Positions 14,677 to 23,381 of a DNA stretch of 27,976 bases are shown piece by piece. The stretch is from assembly GCA_028275245.1 (NCBI GenBank), contig JAPWVA010000002.1:1-27976 (forward strand). The letters are read 5' to 3'. This DNA comes from Actinomycetota bacterium. Lineage in GTDB: Bacteria > Actinomycetota > Geothermincolia > Geothermincolales > RBG-13-55-18. Position 1 is the first letter of the stretch, and every line of letters starts with the position of its first letter. The notes beneath the pieces are model-generated. The model made no database searches and had not been told where the DNA came from. It worked only from the letters and a program-made list of their open reading frames with translations. A program made the position numbers and the translations under genes.

Positions 14677-17250
14677 ATGTTCCGCGGAGGTAATAGAAGG
14701 GAAAAGGTTTCTCGTGTCTCCGGTGGCGCTGGCAAGGGGACCTCCCGGGTCTTCTCCTTCTTCGCTCGGCTGGCAGCGGAGAGGTCCCGCTGGGTGGTGC
14801 TGGCATGTCTGATCCTCACCATCCCGGTGGCCGCGGGTATATTCCGCATGGAGGTGAGGTCGGGCCAGTGGGACCTCTTACCCACCGGTTTTCCCTCCAC
14901 TGAGGCCATCCAGGAAGTCAACCGGCTTTTCGGTGGGATAGATTATTCGGTGGTCATGGTGGAGAGCGACCAGCTCCTTTCCTATCCCATGATCAAGAAG
15001 TTCATCCTCCTGGAAAAGGAGCTGGGGCGGGAGGTGGGGAAGGAAAAATATGTCAGCGTTAACCACTTCCTGGGGGGCTTCGTCGCCAGCATGCTCCTGC
15101 GGGCCAGGCAGGAATACGGCATAAACATTGACGATCCCTCCCTTCTTTTCTTTCAGGAATCCGCTAATGTCCCCGACCCCGAGGATCCCACCAGGTTGAT
15201 CCCTTTCCCCCAGGCAATTGAAAAGGGCGTGAATATGTACCTGGAAGATCCCGTGGCCAGGAAGTGGATGGTGGAGAAGGAGGGCTCGGCGCTGCTTACG
15301 CCGGACATGAAGAAGACCTTGATCAGGGTAAAGATAAACCCAGATCTCAACACCAAGGAGAGGAGGGACCTGGCCTACCGCTTGGAGTCCTTCTTCCAGG
15401 GGTACTTCGCGGGGGAGCCGCAGGCAAAGGTCTCGGTGAGCGGGGGCGTCTCCGTGGACAAGGATTTGGAGAACTACGTTTTTTCCAGCACCTGGTTGCT
15501 GGCATTGGTGGCGGGGGCCTTCCTGCTGCTGGTCCTTTACTTTACCTTCAGGAGGGTGACCGATGTTTTTCTTCCCTTGCTGGTGACCGTCATGACCGCG
15601 CTGTGGATCTACGGCCTCATGGGTTGGTTCGGGCTCCCCTATACCGTCATCTCCGCCCTCATCGGTCCCTTGGTCCTCGGCATATGCCTGGAGAACTTGA
15701 TCTACATGATGGGTCGTTTCTACGAAGAGTACGGCCTGTCGATGAACGGCAGGGAATCCGCCCGCCGGGCCGTCCTGACGGCGGGGGTGGCGGTGTTTTT
15801 GACCTCCATCACCACCTTTTTCGGTTTCGTGAGCTTCCGGCTCTCCGCCTTCGAGGCGGTGAGGCAGTTCGGCCTGATGTGCGGCTTAGGGGTGGGGATA
15901 TGCTTCCTCTTCAGTGTTACTCTGCTTCCGGCCCTTATGTGCCTCAGGGAGGAGAGGAGGGCGGCCCGCTGGGGACGGGGGATGGCCGGAAGGTTGCCCA
16001 GCGGGGTTTCCACCTTCTCATTCCACAGGGAGAGGAGGGTGGACAGGAGCTTGGAGGGCATGGCCCGCCTTTCGGTGCGTCACCCCTGGGCGGTGGTAGG
16101 GGTATTCCTCGTCCTCCTGGCTTTTTGCGGCCTCTCCCTGCCCAGGCTGAAGACCACACCCGATCTACGGGCCCTGGCTCCCCAGGATATTCCCAGCCTG
16201 CAGGCGGAGTACCGACAGGAGGATTTCTTCGGGGGGCAGCAGGAGGACGTGGTCCTGGTGAAGGGGGACGTGTTGGACCCCGGGGTTCTTTCCGCCCTTT
16301 ACGATTTCCAGCTCAAGCTGGCTACCACCCCCTATTTTGGAGAGGAAAACTCTTCCAGCCTGGCCGAGCTAGTCTACGATTTCAGGCGTGCTACGGGGAG
16401 AGTGGAGGGTGTTCCTATGCGGCCGTCCTCGCTGGAAGAGGTGGTCCGGGGATTGCCCCGCACCCGGGAGGAGGCGGAAGCTGACCTGGCGGCCCTGGCG
16501 GAGAGTTTCGGCCCCCAGGAGGGCTTCCTGGTGACATCGGGGCATGACGCTGCCTTGGTGAGCGTGATGACCAGGGGCGCTAAGGATAACCGGGAACTTC
16601 TAGCAAAGAACGATGCCCTCCACTGGGCGGCGGCGGAGGCCCTGGGATCCCGGGGCATAGAGTACCGCATCGGGGGGATGACCCCCATGACCTCCGACCT
16701 TTTGGGTAATTTGGTGCCCACCCAGCTCTGGTCCAGCCTCATGGCCCTACTGCTCTCGGCAGTGGTGTTGATGGTCATCTTCCGATCCATCACCTATGGG
16801 CTTGCCACCTTGAGCGTGCTGGTGGCCGGTATCGGTGCGGAGCTTGGCTTCCTGGCATTGATGGGGTGGGAGCTCGATATGATGACCATCCTCATCGCCT
16901 CCATGGTGATAGGGGTGGGCATCGATTTCGGCATCCATGTCACCCACCGCTTCTTGGAGGAGTTGGAGGCAGGGGAGGTGGAAGAAGCGATAAGGAAGTC
17001 GCTGGTCACGGTGGGGAAGACCATAGTGGCAAGCACCATCTGCGCGTCCGGGGCCTTTGCCATAATCTCCCTATCCAAGATGGCCCCCATCGCGCGGTTC
17101 GGCTCCATCACCGCCGTGTCGCTGGTGGTTTCCATGGCCGCCAGCCTCGTGGTACTCCCTTCGATTATCTACCTCCTGGGAGGAGGCGGCGCTGTTGCGG
17201 TTCCTGAGGCGGCTTCCGAGGGGAACGGGAGCCCCGCGGCCCGTTTCTGA
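14677..17250 (+). CDS. RND-superfamily exporter (MMPL/COG1033 type)
   Basis: This 857-residue membrane protein has the two-fold layout of MMPL-type RND permeases. An N-terminal helix (about residues 40-60) precedes a large outer domain. Five further helices follow from about 270 to 415, a cytoplasmic loop rich in Arg comes next, and then a second helix, outer domain and helix block repeat to the end. The proton-relay pattern is clear in the second half: VIGVGIDFGIHVTHRF with the aspartate near residue 750. The matching first-half segment reads LGICLENLIYMMGRFYEEY and lacks the usual Asp-Tyr. Substrates of this group are lipids or other hydrophobic compounds. The ATG at 14677 follows GGGGAGGGG at the right distance; an earlier ATG at 14644 is less likely. 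No adaptor or outer-membrane partner gene is adjacent. Confidence 0.88.
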   Translation: MFRGGNRREKVSRVSGGAGKGTSRVFSFFARLAAERSRWVVLACLILTIPVAAGIFRMEVRSGQWDLLPTGFPSTEAIQEVNRLFGGIDYSVVMVESDQLLSYPMIKKFILLEKELGREVGKEKYVSVNHFLGGFVASMLLRARQEYGINIDDPSLLFFQESANVPDPEDPTRLIPFPQAIEKGVNMYLEDPVARKWMVEKEGSALLTPDMKKTLIRVKINPDLNTKERRDLAYRLESFFQGYFAGEPQAKVSVSGGVSVDKDLENYVFSSTWLLALVAGAFLLLVLYFTFRRVTDVFLPLLVTVMTALWIYGLMGWFGLPYTVISALIGPLVLGICLENLIYMMGRFYEEYGLSMNGRESARRAVLTAGVAVFLTSITTFFGFVSFRLSAFEAVRQFGLMCGLGVGICFLFSVTLLPALMCLREERRAARWGRGMAGRLPSGVSTFSFHRERRVDRSLEGMARLSVRHPWAVVGVFLVLLAFCGLSLPRLKTTPDLRALAPQDIPSLQAEYRQEDFFGGQQEDVVLVKGDVLDPGVLSALYDFQLKLATTPYFGEENSSSLAELVYDFRRATGRVEGVPMRPSSLEEVVRGLPRTREEAEADLAALAESFGPQEGFLVTSGHDAALVSVMTRGAKDNRELLAKNDALHWAAAEALGSRGIEYRIGGMTPMTSDLLGNLVPTQLWSSLMALLLSAVVLMVIFRSITYGLATLSVLVAGIGAELGFLALMGWELDMMTILIASMVIGVGIDFGIHVTHRFLEELEAGEVEEAIRKSLVTVGKTIVASTICASGAFAIISLSKMAPIARFGSITAVSLVVSMAASLVVLPSIIYLLGGGGAVAVPEAASEGNGSPAARF

Positions 17251-17454
17251 GAACCCGCCAGGGCCTGGATCCGTGCCCGGGATGTCGGATCCCCTGGATC
17301 CCAGGGACACTTCGAGGAGTACATCCCCCTTCACCCTTGGAGGCTGAGCACGGCGGTCCAGCGGCTTGGGTGCCGTTATCAGGGGGGTTGTGAAATAATA
17401 GTTCGTGGCGGATCTGGGGAATAGCGGGGCTTGGTGTCGAGGAGGGATCTTCGC

Positions 17455-18468
17455 ATGCTCGGCCTTTACTTCGACGGGACCCTCAGGCTCAGGGACGATC
17501 TCCCGGTTCCCGAACCCGGCCCGGGGGAGGCGCTGATAAAGGTCATCGCCGCCGGCATATGCCATACCGACCTGGAGATAGTGAAGGGCTACATGGATTA
17601 CGAGGGGGTCCTGGGCCACGAGTTCGTAGGCGTGGTGGAAAGGGCCGATGATCCCTTCTGGGTGGGCAAGAGGGTGGTAGGGGAGATCAACTGCCCCTGC
17701 TATTCCTGCGAGATGTGCGTGGAGGGAAAGCACCGACACTGTTCCTATCGCACCGTGTTGGGCATGAAGGGAAGGCAGGGGGCCTTCGCCGAGTACATCA
17801 CCCTTCCTCTGGCCAACCTGCACGTGGTCCCCGATACCCTGCCAAGGTATTCAGCGGTCTTCGTGGAGCCGTTGGCGGCTTGCTTCCGCATCTTGGAGCA
17901 AGTACACATCAAGCCCGATACGAGCGTGGCGGTGTTGGGGGACGGAAAGTTGGGACTGCTGGCGGCCCAGGTCATGCGCCTCCCGGGCTGCAACCTCCTG
18001 GCTGTGGGGAAGCACGACCATAAGCTGCACATACTGGACCGTATGGGGATAAGGACGGCCAAGGAGAGCGAGCTCACCGGGGAGGAGAGCTTCGACGTCG
18101 TGGTGGAGTGCACCGGTAAGCCGGAGGGTTTCGAGCTGGCAAGGAAATTGGTCCGTCCCTCTGGCGTCATCGTACAGAAAAGCACCTACGTGGGCAGGGT
18201 GGACGTGGACATAGCCTCGCTGGTGGTGGACGAGGTGACGGTGGTGGGTTCTCGCTGTGGACCCTTCGGGCCGGCCATTAAGGCACTGGTGAGAGGCCTG
18301 GTTAACGTCCAGGACCTCATCGACCGCAGGTTCCAATTGGAGATGGGGTTGCAGGCCTTTGAATACGCCTCCCAGGAGGGGTCGTTGAAGGTAATCTTGG
18401 AGACGAGGAGTTATCCGGGGGAAGGCCTTTCCTATGCCGGGGAGCTGGGAGGCCAACCGATGGTTTGA
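17455..18468 (+). CDS. Zinc-dependent medium-chain alcohol dehydrogenase (sorbitol/threonine dehydrogenase-like)
   Basis: This 337-residue NAD(P)-dependent dehydrogenase belongs to the medium-chain (MDR) family. Catalytic zinc ligands are C36 (GICHTD), H55-E56 (LGHEFVG) and E138 (FVEPLAACF). The structural zinc site is complete: C82, C85, C88 and C96. The nucleotide-binding motif is VLGDGKLGLLAAQV (160-173). The EPLA pattern and short length resemble sorbitol/threonine dehydrogenases or glucose dehydrogenase-like members more than classical ethanol dehydrogenases. The substrate is unknown. The frame is open from a TTG at 17431, but ATG 17455 is chosen because AGGAGG lies nine bases before it. 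About 180 bases separate it from adenine deaminase downstream on the same strand. Confidence 0.9.
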   Translation: MLGLYFDGTLRLRDDLPVPEPGPGEALIKVIAAGICHTDLEIVKGYMDYEGVLGHEFVGVVERADDPFWVGKRVVGEINCPCYSCEMCVEGKHRHCSYRTVLGMKGRQGAFAEYITLPLANLHVVPDTLPRYSAVFVEPLAACFRILEQVHIKPDTSVAVLGDGKLGLLAAQVMRLPGCNLLAVGKHDHKLHILDRMGIRTAKESELTGEESFDVVVECTGKPEGFELARKLVRPSGVIVQKSTYVGRVDVDIASLVVDEVTVVGSRCGPFGPAIKALVRGLVNVQDLIDRRFQLEMGLQAFEYASQEGSLKVILETRSYPGEGLSYAGELGGQPMV

Positions 18469-18646
18469 GGCTCGGGCTGGTAGACCGGATGGGGGACCAG
18501 GAGCGGGAAAAGGGGGTTGTTCCCCCACGGGCCCGTCAAGATGCCGATCCCAGGGTTCCCAATGACGGCCTGGGCTAAATGTCATCCGCTAATGAACCAG
18601 ACCTTTGTCGGTTTTCCTGGACTATGGCCGGGGGAAGGGAGAAGAA

Positions 18647-20419
18647 ATGGAAGTATATCCTAAGGAACATCTGGCAAGTGAGAAAGTAGGCAGGTTGCTC
18701 GCGGTGGCCAGGGGGGAGGAGAAGGCAGATCTGGTCCTGAAGAACGCACGGGTGACGGACCTGGCGGGGGGGAGGCTGTGGGAAGCCGACCTCGCGATAG
18801 CGGAGGGGAGGATCGCCGGCATCGGGAGATATTCCGGTTACCGCGAGGAGGACCTGCGGGGTGCGGTGGTCTGCCCCGCCTTCATCGACGGCCACGTCCA
18901 CGTCGAGTCCTCCATGGTCTCTCTTCCCGATTATGCCCGGGCAGTGGTGCCCCGAGGCACCCTGGGGGTGGTGACCGACCTGCACGAGATAGCCAATGTA
19001 CTGGGCATGGAGGGGATCAGATATATGTTGGAGGTATCCCGGGGACTTCCCCTGGAGCTTCACGTGATGGCACCCTCCTGCGTCCCGGCCACGCCCATGG
19101 AGACCTCCGGCGCCGTCCTGGGGGTGGAGGAACTGGAAAAGTTAAGGCAGGAGGGGTCGGTGATCGGCTTGGGGGAGGTCATGAACTACCCGGGGGTGGT
19201 GGCCGGCGAGCCAGAGGTTTTAGACAAGATCCGGACTTACCGGGGTCTACCGGTGGATGGGCATGCCCCGGGACTCTCAGGCGAGGAGCTCAACGCCTAC
19301 GTGGCGGCGGGCATCCTGTCGGATCACGAGTGCGTGACCGCCGACGAGGCCGAGGAGAAGCTCGCCCGGGGGATGTACGTTTACGTCAGGGAGGGGTCCA
19401 CCGCCAGAAACCTGGAGGCCTTGCTTCCCACGGTACTCTCCGGGTCCCCCGATCGTTTCCTCTTGGTGAGCGATGACGTCAACCCGGAGGACCTCTCCAC
19501 AAGGGGGCACCTCGATTTCCTGGTGAGAAGGGCGGTGGAGCTAGGTATCGAACCGCTGAGGGCCCTACGGATGGTTACGGTTAACCCTGCCCGGAGATTT
19601 GGGCTACCGGACACGGGGGAGCTGGTTCCTGGGTACCGGGCCGACCTGGTGGTCCTGGAAGACCTGAAGGGGATGAGGGTGCTGCAGGTCTACCGTGCGG
19701 GGGAAAAGGTGGCCCAGGAGGGGGAGAACCTCTGGGTGGCCCCTCGGGTTGTAAGGCAGGCCCCCGCCTCCGTGCACATCGCCTGGGACAGGATACCTGG
19801 CATAGCCCTGAGGGCTGAAGGGCGCAAGGTGAGGGTGATCGGGGTGGTGCCCGACCAGATCGTCACGGAGAGCCTGGTGGAGGATGCCCGGGTAGTGGAA
19901 GGTTGGGCAGTCCAGGACCCCGCCCGGGACTTGCTGAAGATATGCGTTTTCGAGAGGCACCGGGGAACGGGGAACGTGGGGATAGGTTTCGTGAAGGGCT
20001 TCGGCTTGAGGGAGGGAGCTATGGCCTCCACCGTGGCCCACGATTCCCACAACCTGGTGGTGGTGGGCGCCTCGGACGAGGAGATGCTGTTCGCGGCCCG
20101 GGTGGTGGAGAGGATGGGGGGTGGGCAGGTGGTGGTGAGGGGCCATGACATATTGGCGGAGTTGCCCCTCCAGGTGGCGGGCCTGATGTCCACCCTTCCC
20201 CTGGAGAAGGTGCGGGAGGGGGTCAAGAGGTTAAAAGAAGCGGCACGTGGTCTAGGATGCGACCTGAATGACCCCATGATGGCGCTAGCCTTCATGGCCC
20301 TCCCGGTCATCCCGTCCCTCAAGATCACCGACCGAGGCCTTTTCGACGTCGGGTCCTTTCGTCACGTCCCGGTCTTCCTCAGTGACCCCGGGAGCCGGGC
20401 CGATGACTTGGCCAGGTGA
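18647..20419 (+). CDS. ade: Adenine deaminase
   Basis: This 590-residue amidohydrolase converts adenine to hypoxanthine and ammonia in purine salvage. Length and motifs fit bacterial Ade: DGHVHVESSM (D81, H83, H85, E87) for the binuclear metal centre, DLHEIANVLG (111-120), APSCVPATP (142-150), GLGEVMN (E177), DGHAPG (H206), SDHEC (H227) and LVSDD (D276). The adenine-deaminase-specific C-terminal domain is present, with GFGLREGAMASTVAHDSHN (around residues 450-470). The frame is open from a TTG at 18605, but ATG 18647 has GGGAG six bases upstream. It is not next to other purine genes. A 6-bp hairpin without a T tract (20436-20452) follows the stop. Confidence 0.95.
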   Translation: MEVYPKEHLASEKVGRLLAVARGEEKADLVLKNARVTDLAGGRLWEADLAIAEGRIAGIGRYSGYREEDLRGAVVCPAFIDGHVHVESSMVSLPDYARAVVPRGTLGVVTDLHEIANVLGMEGIRYMLEVSRGLPLELHVMAPSCVPATPMETSGAVLGVEELEKLRQEGSVIGLGEVMNYPGVVAGEPEVLDKIRTYRGLPVDGHAPGLSGEELNAYVAAGILSDHECVTADEAEEKLARGMYVYVREGSTARNLEALLPTVLSGSPDRFLLVSDDVNPEDLSTRGHLDFLVRRAVELGIEPLRALRMVTVNPARRFGLPDTGELVPGYRADLVVLEDLKGMRVLQVYRAGEKVAQEGENLWVAPRVVRQAPASVHIAWDRIPGIALRAEGRKVRVIGVVPDQIVTESLVEDARVVEGWAVQDPARDLLKICVFERHRGTGNVGIGFVKGFGLREGAMASTVAHDSHNLVVVGASDEEMLFAARVVERMGGGQVVVRGHDILAELPLQVAGLMSTLPLEKVREGVKRLKEAARGLGCDLNDPMMALAFMALPVIPSLKITDRGLFDVGSFRHVPVFLSDPGSRADDLAR

Positions 20420-20489
20420 TCTCAAAGTATGGGGGTGGCGAATTAATCGCCAGGCTGGGAGAAGCCGCAGGGGAACAAAGGCGACTCAA

Positions 20490-20579
20490 GCGACACCATA
20501 GGTCTTCTTTCCTTGAATTCCACCGCCTTTTCCGGGCCCTCCATAGGACAAGGACCAGCCCGAGCGACGCCATAGGTCT
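20490..20579. repeat. Imperfect direct repeat, 74-base spacing
   Basis: GCGACACCATAGGTCT at 20490-20505 recurs as GCGACGCCATAGGTCT at 20564-20579 (15 of 16 identical), each preceded by purine-rich sequence. The spacing resembles that of the 37-bp repeat pair at 10685-10796, but the repeated sequences are different. Confidence 0.6.
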
Positions 20580-21046
20580 ACCCTGGCAGCCCCGGGAGCC
20601 GGGCCTGGGACCGGGGTTGTTTCAAGCCGCAGACCCTCCGATCGGAATGCCGGGAGGTAGACCCGAAACCCAGGCGAAGGGTGGAATGGGTAAGCGAGCG
20701 GGAAAATGAAGAGTGCAATCCTTTCTTTCTAAGGGAGGATGAGCTCCCGGTGGCGGGTAGCGCTCCCGGCCTTGACGCCCCTTTTCTCTTTGCCAAGGTC
20801 CATAGCTGCCGGAGGACAGGCTCAACGCCTCGTGCCGAAGGGTCGCTTCCTCCTCGCTTTCCCAGCCGCGGCCAGGCCTCGAGCCGCGTTGAGCAAGGAG
20901 GCGAGGAGGACGAGTAACGCCGGGAGGAGCTTCCCCACTCCAGAAAACCCCGAACCCTGCTGGGAGGGGCGGAAACCCGGCGCGGGCTTCCCCTCGGAGG
21001 AGAGGGAGGGCAGACCCCGGGAAAGGAGCTTGCCCACCGCCCGCGG

Positions 21047-21069
21047 CCATCGCCCCACAGGGGCGATGG
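21047..21069. other. Perfect 10-bp hairpin with 3-base loop
   Basis: CCATCGCCCC pairs with GGGGCGATGG around ACA. It is very stable, but neither strand has a T tract after it. It lies in a long region without genes, about 270 bases before the 3-hydroxyacyl-CoA dehydrogenase start. It could be a structural element or part of a decayed gene. Confidence 0.5.
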
Positions 21070-21270
21070 GGAGAGGGCTGGCGGGACGGTCGGTCTCGCC
21101 GGTTTCCCGGGAATTCCACAGTCGAGCGCCGCTTTCGGAGTTCATGCCGCTCCTTTCCTCGCGGGCATCCCTTCCCCGCCGGGGTGATTCGGTACGGGAG
21201 AGATGCCTGCGGCCCGGGCGTGAGATTTATCCATTTTATTCCAGCCAAATCGGGCCGTGACCACTACCTA

Positions 21271-21279
21271 TGTTATACT
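21271..21279 (+). promoter_or_regulatory. Extended -10 promoter for 3-hydroxyacyl-CoA dehydrogenase gene
   Basis: TGTTATACT matches the extended -10 form TGnTATAAT with one change, in a local AT-rich stretch. No good -35 box is present, as is common for extended -10 promoters. The leader to the ATG at 21341 would be about 55 bases. Confidence 0.45.
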
Positions 21280-21340
21280 TTGGGCGTTGGCGGGGGAAGG
21301 GCCGCACCGGATGGCGGCCTTAGGAGACAGGAGGTCGGTG

Positions 21341-22225
21341 ATGGAGATAAGAAAGGTCTTCGTGGTGGGTTCCGGCCTGATGGGAAGCGGCATAGCGCAG
21401 GTCACAGCCCAGGCGGGATACCGAGTGACCATGCACGATGTGGACGATGAGCGTACCGCCAAGGGGTTGGAGTCGATAAGGAAATCACTAGCGAAGTTCC
21501 TGGAGAAGGGGAAGCTGACCCAGGAGCAACACGACGCTGCCTTGGCCAACCTGGAGACCACCACCGACCTGGGCAAGGCGGCGGACGCGGACTTCGTGGT
21601 GGAGGCGGTCTTCGAGGACCTGGAAGTGAAGAGGAAGGTCTTCTCTCAGCTAGACGAGATATGTCCCTCCCACACCATCCTGGCCACCAATACCTCCGCT
21701 ATCCCCATATCCTCTATCGCTGCCGCCACCCGCCGTCCCGAAAAGGTGGTGGGGACCCATTTCTTCAGCCCCGTTCCGCTGATGCGCCTCTGCGAGATCA
21801 TCCGGGGGGTCCAGACCTCCGACGAGACGATGGATATAGCGGAGGCTTGGGCCCGTTCCGTGGGCAAGGAGACGGTGCGGGTGCTCAAGGACCACGCGGG
21901 TTTCATAGCTAACCGCCTTTACATGCCCATGGCCCTGGAGGCTATCCGGATGCTGGAGGCGGGGGTGGCGTCCCCCGATGACATCGACGCTGCCATGCGG
22001 CTCGGTTACAACTTGCCTATGGGCCCGCTGGAGCTAGCGGACATGGTGGGCATCGATGTTATGATGAACGCCTCCACAGCCATCTACAACGACACCGGGG
22101 ACTCCAAGTACTGTCCGCCCCCGCTGATGAAGAGGATGGTGGCGGCGGGCCTGTTGGGCAGGAAGACCGGGAAGGGATTTTACGATTATTCCGGCGGCGA
22201 GAAGGCGAGCTACTGGAAGGTATAG
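21341..22225 (+). CDS. hbd: 3-hydroxybutyryl-CoA (3-hydroxyacyl-CoA) dehydrogenase
   Basis: This 294-residue NAD(P)-dependent enzyme interconverts 3-hydroxyacyl-CoA and 3-oxoacyl-CoA in beta-oxidation or butyrate-type pathways. It is a stand-alone short form, not fused to a hydratase. The Rossmann motif GSGLMGSGIAQ is at residues 10-20. NTSA (S119), GTHFFSPVPLMRLCEII with catalytic H140 and E152, and GFIANRL (N191) complete the active site; the C-terminal dimer domain ends with GRKTGKGFYDYSGGE. The ATG at 21341 follows AGGAGG at six bases; a GTG-started frame at 21257 would add a leader that overlaps the promoter. A strong terminator follows at 22289-22310, so this gene is probably transcribed alone. 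Confidence 0.94.
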   Translation: MEIRKVFVVGSGLMGSGIAQVTAQAGYRVTMHDVDDERTAKGLESIRKSLAKFLEKGKLTQEQHDAALANLETTTDLGKAADADFVVEAVFEDLEVKRKVFSQLDEICPSHTILATNTSAIPISSIAAATRRPEKVVGTHFFSPVPLMRLCEIIRGVQTSDETMDIAEAWARSVGKETVRVLKDHAGFIANRLYMPMALEAIRMLEAGVASPDDIDAAMRLGYNLPMGPLELADMVGIDVMMNASTAIYNDTGDSKYCPPPLMKRMVAAGLLGRKTGKGFYDYSGGEKASYWKV

Positions 22226-22288
22226 CATAAGGCTTGGGCGAGGGGAGCGCCGCGGGGTGCCCCCACCTCCAGATACAGGGAAAGGGGT

Positions 22289-22310
22289 GGACCGGGGCCC
22301 CGGTCCTTTT
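22289..22310 (+). terminator. Rho-independent terminator after 3-hydroxyacyl-CoA dehydrogenase gene
   Basis: GGACCGGGG directly followed by CCCCGGTCC is an 18-base perfect palindrome (22289-22306); it would fold as a 7-bp stem with a GGCC loop and is followed by TTTTAT. It lies 64 bases after the stop codon. Confidence 0.8.
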
Positions 22311-22311
22311 A

Positions 22312-22343
22312 TATTCGGGAAATATATTCGGGAGTATTCGAGA
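22312..22343. repeat. Three copies of a TATTCGGGA-like nonamer
   Basis: TATTCGGGA at 22312-22320 and 22325-22333, then TATTCGAGA at 22335-22343, lie between the terminator and the enoyl-CoA hydratase start at 22398. They could be a regulator-binding cluster or chance in an AT-rich stretch. Confidence 0.4.
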
Positions 22344-22397
22344 GATCCTCGAAGGGCATCTTAAGCGGCCCGGGGATAGGGAGAACGCGGCCCGGGG

Positions 22398-23219
22398 GTG
22401 ACTGTGGACGAGAGATCGCCGGGGTTGATCCTCAGGAAAGAGGGTGGGGTGGCCCGCCTGGTCATATCCAGGCCGGCAAGGATGAATGTGCTGCGGCCTG
22501 CGGACCTACGACTGCTGTGGAAGCACATGGTGGCACTGGAGGCGGAGGAAGCGGTACGACTGGTAGTGTTGGAGGGGGAAGGAGAGAAGGCGTTTTGCGC
22601 CGGGCTCGACCTTTCCGGGTGGCGGGGTGTCGGGTTGGCGGAGATGAGGAGGAGGGCCCGGGAGGCTCGGATGGTGGTAAACCGCCTGGCGGACCTCGCC
22701 CTTCCCACGGTTGCCCTGGTTAAAGGGGTGGCAGCGGGGCTTGGCCTGGAGCTCTGCCTGGCCTGCGATTTCGTGCTGGCGGAGGAGGGTGCCCGCTTTG
22801 GTTTCCCCGAGGTGAGGCTGGGCCTGATCCCCTGGATGGGGGGAGTCCGTCGGCTGATCAGTGTGGTGGGGGATAGGAGGGCCGCCGAGCTCATTTTCAC
22901 CGGAGGGATGGTGGAGGCCGAAACCGCCCAGGCATGGGGCTTGGTGAACGAAGTGGTGCCCCGGGGCGGGCTGGAGAAGGCCCTCCTGGCGCTGGCCGAT
23001 AGGCTGATTGCTGGAAGCAAGGCGGCTCAGGCGGCGGCGAAGAGGGCGTTCAGGGCGAGCCGGGGAGGGGCCCAGGCCCACGACGTTGACTACGAGCTCG
23101 AGTTGCTCACCTACTGCCTAGCCCTGGGGGACGCCCCAACAAGGATAGCGGGCTTGGCGGAAAGGGTCGGGGGCGAAGGTGTCAAGGACCCGGAAGGGCG
23201 GTCCCAGGAAGGCGACTAA
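22398..23219 (+). CDS. Enoyl-CoA hydratase/isomerase (crotonase family)
   Basis: This 273-residue protein adds water across a 2-enoyl-CoA double bond, or catalyses a related crotonase reaction. The oxyanion-hole segments are FCAGLDLSGW (66-75) and VKGVAAGLGLELCLACDF (108-125). Both glutamates needed for hydratase activity are present: E118 in GLELCLACD and E138 in FPEVRLGLIPWMGG, so true hydration is likely. The start is uncertain: GTG at 22398 is used, a second GTG lies six bases later, and neither has a clear ribosome site. It follows a terminator, so it needs its own promoter. It sits between the 3-hydroxyacyl-CoA dehydrogenase and acyl-CoA dehydrogenase genes, consistent with one fatty-acid degradation set. 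Confidence 0.9.
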   Translation: MTVDERSPGLILRKEGGVARLVISRPARMNVLRPADLRLLWKHMVALEAEEAVRLVVLEGEGEKAFCAGLDLSGWRGVGLAEMRRRAREARMVVNRLADLALPTVALVKGVAAGLGLELCLACDFVLAEEGARFGFPEVRLGLIPWMGGVRRLISVVGDRRAAELIFTGGMVEAETAQAWGLVNEVVPRGGLEKALLALADRLIAGSKAAQAAAKRAFRASRGGAQAHDVDYELELLTYCLALGDAPTRIAGLAERVGGEGVKDPEGRSQEGD

Positions 23220-23281
23220 GAGGAGACCGGTGTTCCGGGATCGACTTGAGGTACCTGGGTGGGAAAAGTTCCGCTGGAAGG

Positions 23282-23310
23282 GTGTCAAGAGACCGCTAGG
23301 ATAATATAAT
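23282..23310 (+). promoter_or_regulatory. Sigma70-type promoter for acyl-CoA dehydrogenase gene
   Basis: A perfect TATAAT (23305-23310) lies 17 bases after GTGTCA (23282-23287), which matches four of six positions of the -35 consensus. The leader to the ATG at 23382 is about 65 bases. Confidence 0.55.
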
Positions 23311-23381
23311 GGACTTGAGGTCATGTTATTGTACTCCCGTTCATGCAGGGAGAGGAGAGAGGATGAGGTAAGGAGGTAGGC

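Larger units (their letters stand above)
20420..21340. other. Long intergenic region (about 0.9 kb) with repeats, a strong hairpin and a promoter
   Basis: No gene is supported. A hairpin TGGCGA/TCGCCA around ATTAA lies at 20436-20452. An imperfect repeat, GCGACRCCATAGGTCT, occurs at 20490-20505 and 20564-20579. CCCCGGGAGCCGGGCC from the end of the adenine deaminase gene (20387-20402) recurs at 20589-20604. A 10-bp perfect hairpin lies at 21047-21069, and a promoter-like box at 21271-21279 serves the next gene. Minus-strand frames here (e.g. 20622-21248) are Arg/Pro/Gly-rich and have no recognisable domain. Confidence 0.5.

Noticed and set aside
15264..16484. 406-codon plus-strand open frame
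   Set aside because: It is an out-of-frame shadow inside the RND exporter gene.
18512..18526. GGGGG/CCCCC hairpin after the alcohol dehydrogenase gene
   Set aside because: Only a five-base stem with no T tract after it; too weak to call a terminator.
20622..21248. 208-codon minus-strand open frame in the gene-free region
   Set aside because: Pro/Arg/Gly-rich with no domain or good ribosome site; an overlapping minus frame contains one hydrophobic stretch but is equally unsupported.
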